From an uncultured Collinsella sp. (GTDB taxonomy: Bacteria; Actinomycetota; Coriobacteriia; Coriobacteriales; Coriobacteriaceae), in NCBI GenBank assembly GCA_900754385.1, contig CAAECP010000240.1, positions 1 to 10,196 on the forward strand: a stretch of DNA of 10,196 nt, read 5' to 3'. The notes under the pieces are model-generated. The model was given only the letters and a program-made list of their open reading frames with translations, did not search any database and was not told the DNA's origin. Position numbers and translations under genes: made by a program. This document shows positions 6,515 to 10,196 of this stretch, one piece after another. The first letter of the stretch is position 1. Each line of letters begins with the position of its first letter.

Positions 6515-6591
6515 TGGTGCTCCATGGCGGATTCGAACCGTCGACCTTGGGATTAGAAGTCCCCTGCTCTATCCAACTGAGCTAATGGAGC
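6515..6591 (-). tRNA. tRNA-Arg (anticodon UCU), CCA encoded
   Basis: The - strand folds as a 77-base tRNA: a perfect 7-bp acceptor stem (GCTCCAT/ATGGAGC), D arm GCTC/GAGC with a 9-base loop, anticodon loop CTTCTAA with anticodon TCT (reads AGA), a 5-base variable loop AGGTC, T loop TTCGAAT, discriminator A and encoded CCA. Two stem positions do not pair: G27-A43 at the base of the anticodon stem and A50-C64 in the T stem. The remaining pairs are canonical, and a dedicated terminator follows, so it is probably functional. Confidence 0.93.
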
Positions 6592-6637
6592 AAATAACCG
6601 CACGCCCAAGCAAGCACAAGCCTGTCAGGCGCAAGTA

Positions 6638-6643
6638 ATTATA
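6638..6643 (-). promoter_or_regulatory. Possible -10 box for tRNA-Arg
   Basis: TATAAT on the - strand sits 46 bases upstream of the tRNA 5' end, just after the stop of the ABC ATPase gene. No convincing -35 is present at normal spacing. The tRNA could instead be read through from the ABC operon, since no clear terminator separates them. Confidence 0.4.
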
Positions 6644-6645
6644 AC

Positions 6646-7413
6646 CTAGTTGAACTGCTCGCGGTACGCCTTGCAGACCTCATCGACCGGGCCGTCCATG
6701 CGAAGGTCACCCTTCTCAATCCAAACGGCACGCTGGCAGATGCGCTCAACCTGCTCCATAGAGTGCGAAACGAACAGAACCGTCACGTCGCCGCTCTGGA
6801 TAAAGTGCTGGATGCGGGCCTCACACTTTTGCTGGAAGAACACATCACCGACGGACAGCGTCTCGTCAACGATCAGAATATCGGGCTCGGTAATCGTCGC
6901 GATTGCAAAGGCGATACGCGCCACCATGCCCGAAGAGAAGTTCTTAAGCGGCATATCGACAAAGTTCTGCAGCTCAGCGAACTCGATAATGCCGTCAAAG
7001 TTGGCGTCGATGAACTCCTTGGTATAGCCGAGCAGGGCGCCGTTCAGATAGATGTTCTCGCGGGCGGTCAGCTCGGGGTCAAAGCCGGCGCCAAGCTCAA
7101 TCAGCGGCGCGATGTTACCGTGCACCTTAACGCTGCCCTCGCTAGGCTCAAGAACGCCAGCGATAATCTTGAGCATCGTAGACTTGCCGGAGCCATTGGT
7201 GCCGACCAGACCCACAACCTCGCCGCGATGAATATCAAACGAGATGTGCTTAAGCGCCCTAAACTCCTCAAAGAACAGCTCGTGCTTGGCAAGCTTAATG
7301 AAGTACTCCTTGAGGTTGGTCAGCGACTCGGACGCCATGTTAAAGATCATGGTGACGTCGTCGACCTCGACAGCCAGAGGCTGCTCGCTGTAATCAACAA
7401 CAGATTCAGTCAT
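6646..7413 (-). CDS. ABC transporter ATPase for polysaccharide/teichoic acid export (TagH/RfbE-like)
   Basis: The cytoplasmic ATPase subunit that drives export of a lipid-linked surface glycan through the adjacent permease. It has 255 residues: Walker A GTNGSGKST (71-79), the signature NFSSGMVARIA, Walker B DILIVDE, SVGD as D-loop, and the switch His in FVSHS. An insertion with a hydrophobic/basic helix (about residues 27-55, NLKEYFIKLAKHELFF) ahead of Walker A is typical of the TagH/RfbE/Wzt branch. The protein ends soon after the ABC domain, so it lacks the C-terminal carbohydrate-binding domain of long Wzt proteins. I chose ATG 7411-7413, seven bases after AAGGAG; a GTG immediately upstream would leave only four. 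The Shine-Dalgarno overlaps the permease stop codon, so the two are coupled. The substrate is not evident from the sequence. Confidence 0.92.
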   Translation of the reverse strand: MTESVVDYSEQPLAVEVDDVTMIFNMASESLTNLKEYFIKLAKHELFFEEFRALKHISFDIHRGEVVGLVGTNGSGKSTMLKIIAGVLEPSEGSVKVHGNIAPLIELGAGFDPELTARENIYLNGALLGYTKEFIDANFDGIIEFAELQNFVDMPLKNFSSGMVARIAFAIATITEPDILIVDETLSVGDVFFQQKCEARIQHFIQSGDVTVLFVSHSMEQVERICQRAVWIEKGDLRMDGPVDEVCKAYREQFN

Positions 7414-7424
7414 CACAGCACTCC

Positions 7425-8270
7425 TTAGATGTAGAGGATAAATTTGCGCTCGGACTTATGGAACACGGTATAGCCAATAATAAGCGCAAGAACCGCCCAA
7501 GCGACGCACATACCAAACGTCATAAGCGAGGGCGTAGTCTGGAACAGGAAGATATCGCGCATAAACTGCAGGTAGTTGAACATGGGGTTCGCATACATCA
7601 AGATACGCACGAGATGCGGCATTTGCGCAATATAGTCAGTCGTCCAGAAGATGGGCGTAATGTAAGTCCACGCCGTAATGACGACGCTCCACAGATGCAT
7701 AACGTCGCGGAAGAAGACCGTAAGGGCAGAGAGCATCATGCCCAGGCCCATGCAGAAGCACATAAGCAGCAGCAGGCAAACCGGCAACAGAATCAGGTGC
7801 CAAGAAGGCATAACGCGGAACCACAGCATGACGATGGCGACGGCGACCAGCGAGAAGGCAAAGTTGACCAGCGAGAAGAGCACCTTCTGCACCGGGAAAA
7901 CCCAGCGGTGCACCTTAACCTTCTTGAGCAGAGGGGCAGCGCCCACGATCGACGTCAGGGCCTGGTTAGTAGACTCAGACATGACGGCAAAGGTGATGTT
8001 ACCCACGATCAAGTACAGCGGGTACATCTCGGGCGTCATTGAGCCATTGCGGCCCTGGCCAAAAATCGTCGAGAACACGATGGCCATGACGATCATCATC
8101 AGCAGCGGGTTGAGCACCGACCATGCGACGCCCAGAACGCTACGGCGATACTTGATCTTAAAATCCTTGGTAACCAGCTGACGAAGGATAAACGCGTCCT
8201 TCTCAAATTCGTTCTTAGCAAACGTCGCAGGCAGACTGCGAGTTTCTTGTTGCTTTGTCTGATCCGACAC
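7425..8270 (-). CDS. ABC-2 type permease for polysaccharide export (TagG/RfbD-like)
   Basis: The membrane subunit of the exporter, 281 residues with about six hydrophobic segments. A short cytoplasmic N-terminus ends in FILRQLVTKDFKIKYRRSVLG, the amphipathic lead-in characteristic of ABC-2 polysaccharide permeases. Next come LGVAWSVLNPLLMMIVMAIVF, a segment around YPLYLIVGNITFAVM, FSLVNFAFSLVAVAIVMLWF, LLPVCLLLLMCFCMGLGMML, then FFRDVMHLW and YITPIFW, also typical of the family, and a final helix before FHKSERKFILYI. The start is GTG 8268-8270: AAAGGAG at 8279-8285 has an 8-base spacer, whereas the longer frame starting at 8333 has no such site and would include promoter sequence. It is first in a two-gene operon with the ATPase and divergent from the glycosyltransferase. 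Confidence 0.92.
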   Translation of the reverse strand: MSDQTKQQETRSLPATFAKNEFEKDAFILRQLVTKDFKIKYRRSVLGVAWSVLNPLLMMIVMAIVFSTIFGQGRNGSMTPEMYPLYLIVGNITFAVMSESTNQALTSIVGAAPLLKKVKVHRWVFPVQKVLFSLVNFAFSLVAVAIVMLWFRVMPSWHLILLPVCLLLLMCFCMGLGMMLSALTVFFRDVMHLWSVVITAWTYITPIFWTTDYIAQMPHLVRILMYANPMFNYLQFMRDIFLFQTTPSLMTFGMCVAWAVLALIIGYTVFHKSERKFILYI

Positions 8271-8309
8271 GGATGCAACTCCTTTACTCGTAATCGTTGA
8301 CAAACGAAC

Positions 8310-8315
8310 AGTATA
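8310..8315 (-). promoter_or_regulatory. Likely -10 box of the ABC exporter operon
   Basis: TATACT on the - strand, 40 bases before the permease GTG, predicts a leader of about 33 bases. The heptamer CTATACT is repeated in opposite orientation in the divergent promoter at 8394-8400. The -35 region is poor. Confidence 0.45.
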
Positions 8316-8394
8316 GACCCGACGGCCATGCAAACGATTCGCGCAACAAAACTGGAGAACTAACCCACATCTTAGGATGCCAGGCCCAAACGGC

Positions 8395-8400
8395 TATACT
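8395..8400 (+). promoter_or_regulatory. Likely -10 box of the glycosyltransferase gene
   Basis: TATACT lies 31 bases before the GTG start, predicting a leader of about 24 bases. A weak TTAGGA (8372-8377) lies at 17-base spacing. It mirrors the -10 box of the divergent exporter operon about 80 bases away. Confidence 0.45.
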
Positions 8401-8430
8401 TTCTAGGATTGAATGTATAAGGAGCATTAA

Positions 8431-9402
8431 GTGAATTCTGAATCCATCGCCGTCATCATCCCTTGCTACAACGAAGCGCTCACGATCGGCAAAGTCATCG
8501 ACGACTTTCACCGCGAGCTTCCGCAGGCGACGGTCTATGTCTATGACAACAACTCGTCGGACGATACCTCACGCATTGCCACCGAGCACGGCGCCACAGT
8601 CCGCTTTGAGCCCCGTCAGGGAAAGGGCAACGTGTGCCGCCAGATGTTTCGCGATATCGACGCCGATTGCTACCTGATGGTCGACGGAGACGACACCTAC
8701 CCCGCCGAGGCGGCCAAGGCCCTCTGCGAGCCCATCCTTAACGGCACGGCCGACATGACCGTAGGCGATCGCCTTTCCAACGGCACCTACGCCGAGGAGA
8801 ACAAGCGTGCCTTCCACGGCTTTGGCAATAATCTGGTCCGCGCCATGATCAAGTGGATCTATGGCTACAGCTTCGATGACGTCATGACAGGCTACCGCGC
8901 CATGAGCCGCCCGTTCGTTAAAACCTTCCCAGTGCTTTCCGAGGGCTTTCAGATCGAAACCGAGCTCTCGATCCACGCCGTCGACCACCGCTGGCGCATC
9001 AAAGATGTGCCCATCGAGTACCGCGACCGTCCCGAGGGTTCCGAGTCCAAACTCAACACCGTGAGCGACGGCATTAAAGTCGTTGCGATGATCGGCACGC
9101 TGTTCAAGGACTACCGCCCGCTGAAGTTCTTCAGCCTCGTTGCGCTTCTGTTCGCGGTATTCGGCCTCGCCCTGGGCATGCCCATCGTTGTCGAATATTT
9201 CCAGACCGGCCTCGTCCCGCGCTTCCCCACCGCTATGCTCGCCGCCTCGTTTATGTTCCTGTGCGGCCTGAGCCTTGCGACCGGCTTCATCCTAGATTCT
9301 GTAGCAAAGGTCGAAAAAAAGCAGTGGGAGGTCAACGTGTACAGCAAATACGCCTACGACGACCAGCCCGGCCACCCTACTTCCATGCCAAGCGAGAGGT
9401 AG
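8431..9402 (+). CDS. Family 2 glycosyltransferase, DPM1/GtrB-like, membrane anchored
   Basis: Probably transfers a sugar from a nucleotide donor to a polyprenyl phosphate on the inner face of the membrane. It has 323 residues. The GT-A domain begins with AVIIPCYNEALTIGKVI, has YDNNSSDDT, the metal-binding DGDDT at 85-89 (DxD), a central MTGYRAMSR, and QIETELSIHA at about 174, all characteristic of dolichol-phosphate-mannose-synthase-like enzymes. Two predicted transmembrane helices follow at about 230-252 and 264-288, then a charged C-terminal tail. The GTG start has AAGGAG at 8419-8424 with a 6-base spacer. It is divergent from the ABC exporter and convergent with rmlD, suggesting a role in surface glycan assembly; donor sugar and acceptor cannot be told from sequence. 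Confidence 0.9.
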   Translation: MNSESIAVIIPCYNEALTIGKVIDDFHRELPQATVYVYDNNSSDDTSRIATEHGATVRFEPRQGKGNVCRQMFRDIDADCYLMVDGDDTYPAEAAKALCEPILNGTADMTVGDRLSNGTYAEENKRAFHGFGNNLVRAMIKWIYGYSFDDVMTGYRAMSRPFVKTFPVLSEGFQIETELSIHAVDHRWRIKDVPIEYRDRPEGSESKLNTVSDGIKVVAMIGTLFKDYRPLKFFSLVALLFAVFGLALGMPIVVEYFQTGLVPRFPTAMLAASFMFLCGLSLATGFILDSVAKVEKKQWEVNVYSKYAYDDQPGHPTSMPSER

Positions 9403-9452
9403 ATCTTCCGCAAAATACTATTGGCACCACTGCGCAGATAGCCACCAACAAG

Positions 9453-9482
9453 AAAAGCCGCCGTTAAAGAACGGCGGCTTTT
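9453..9482. terminator. Bidirectional intrinsic terminator
   Basis: A 13-bp perfect stem (9453-9465 with 9470-9482) has the loop AAAG, and its outer ends are A4/T4 so that each strand ends in a T-run. It serves both the glycosyltransferase (+) and the convergent rmlD (-). Confidence 0.92.
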
Positions 9483-9504
9483 ACTCTCGAAAAGTTAATA
9501 GCGG

Positions 9505-10196
9505 CTAGAGCGTCTTGATGTACTCCCCCAGCTCTTCCTCCCAGTCGGGCATGTGGAAGCCGGCAGCCTCGAGCTTGGACAGGTCGAGCGCGGAGTGGAC
9601 CGGGCGCGGGGCGACGGGGCCCTCGGCGCTCGCGTAGTAGTCGGCGGTCGATACCGGCACGACCCTGTCCCCGTTGCCGTTGGCGGCCTCGAAGACGGCG
9701 CGGGCGATATCGGCCCAGGACTTGACGGTGCCGGAGCCGGTGCAGTCGTAGGTGCCGTAGGGGGCGTGCGTCCCCAGCACGTGGAAGATGGCCTCGGCCA
9801 TGTCGCGCGTGAAGGTCAGGCGGCCCAGCTGATCGTCAACGACCGTGACCTGCTCGAGCCCGTCCTCGGGGTCGGCGACGCGGTCGGACAGGCCCTTCAT
9901 CGTCTTGACGAAGTTGCGGCCCTCGCCGATGACCCAGCTGGAGCGCATGATGTAGTGGCGCGGGCACCCGGCCACGGCGATGTCGCCGGCGGCCTTGGTC
10001 TGGCCGTAGACGGACAGCGGGCTGAGGGGCTCGTCCTCGTCATGCACCTCGGCGGTGCCGTCGAAGACGTAGTCGCTGGACACGTGGACGAGGGTGATCC
10101 CGTGATCAGAGCATGTGCGGGCGAGGAGGGCGGGGCCGGTCGCGTTGGCCTTCCAGGCGGTCGCGCGGCCCTCGGCGGTCTCCGCCCTATCCACGG
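9505..10196 (-). CDS. rmlD: dTDP-4-dehydrorhamnose reductase, C-terminal part
   Basis: The final enzyme of dTDP-L-rhamnose synthesis, reducing dTDP-4-dehydrorhamnose with NAD(P)H in the cytoplasm. About 230 residues are seen; the frame is still open at the window edge. The GTG at 10192-10194 is the internal Val of the family's AVDRAE motif, so the N-terminal Rossmann GxxGxxG part lies outside. Visible signatures are NATGPALLA, VHVSSDYVFDGT, EPLSPLSVYGQTKAAGD with the catalytic YxxxK of short-chain dehydrogenases, RSSWVIG, and RPVHSALDLSKLEAAG near the C-terminus. In some Actinobacteria this domain is fused behind an RmlC epimerase; that cannot be decided here. It supports a rhamnose-containing surface polymer as product of the neighbouring exporter and glycosyltransferase. 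Confidence 0.9.
   Translation of the reverse strand, partial: VDRAETAEGRATAWKANATGPALLARTCSDHGITLVHVSSDYVFDGTAEVHDEDEPLSPLSVYGQTKAAGDIAVAGCPRHYIMRSSWVIGEGRNFVKTMKGLSDRVADPEDGLEQVTVVDDQLGRLTFTRDMAEAIFHVLGTHAPYGTYDCTGSGTVKSWADIARAVFEAANGNGDRVVPVSTADYYASAEGPVAPRPVHSALDLSKLEAAGFHMPDWEEELGEYIKTL

Noticed and set aside
8271..8333. Longer N-terminus for the permease
   Set aside because: The extension covers the Shine-Dalgarno and likely promoter, and GTG 8270 has AAAGGAG at 8 bases.
1..10196. CRISPR array, insertion sequence, rRNA or riboswitch
   Set aside because: I saw no regularly spaced direct repeats, transposase or integrase gene, rRNA sequence or T-box-like leader; the palindromes found are isolated.

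Overview
The window looks like a chromosomal segment of a high-GC anaerobic actinomycete of the class Coriobacteriia, most likely Collinsella or a close relative. This is an inference from the GC-rich coding style, frequent GTG starts, strong GGAGG-type ribosome binding sites, the aroE-aroK fusion and the style of the intergenic palindromes; no 16S or other marker is present.

Positions 1-4626 (+ strand) are an aromatic amino acid cluster: the 3' part of aroA, then aroC, pheA (chorismate mutase/prephenate dehydratase with an ACT domain), a fused aroE-aroK and aroQ. Together they cover every step from 3-dehydroquinate to phenylpyruvate: AroQ, AroE, AroK, AroA, AroC, PheA. AroB and DAHP synthase are not in the window. 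Two hairpin repeats interrupt the cluster: a perfect 34-base inverted repeat between aroC and pheA, and a 16-bp hairpin between aroEK and aroQ. Both contain the core GGGAC(G/A)GG between otherwise unrelated stems, and they look like REP-type dispersed repeats.

Positions 4672-6245 hold a self-contained two-gene cassette of lower GC. It lies between two intrinsic terminators and has its own TATAAT box. A 149-aa protein resembling the uncharacterised DUF4869 family overlaps by one base with a 333-aa P-loop ATPase whose C-terminal half is weakly Toprim-like. This is the least characterised part of the window and the best candidate for an undescribed system.

Positions 6247-6591 (- strand) carry the remains of a membrane acyltransferase-like gene, then the terminator and gene of a tRNA-Arg (anticodon UCU) with an encoded CCA end.

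Positions 6646-10196 form a cell-surface polysaccharide region. On the - strand are the ATPase and permease of a TagGH/RfbDE-type ABC-2 exporter. Transcribed divergently is a membrane-anchored family 2 glycosyltransferase. Convergent with that, behind a shared bidirectional terminator, is the C-terminal part of an RmlD-like dTDP-4-dehydrorhamnose reductase that runs off the right edge. A plausible joint role is making activated rhamnose, transferring sugar to a lipid carrier and exporting a glycan.
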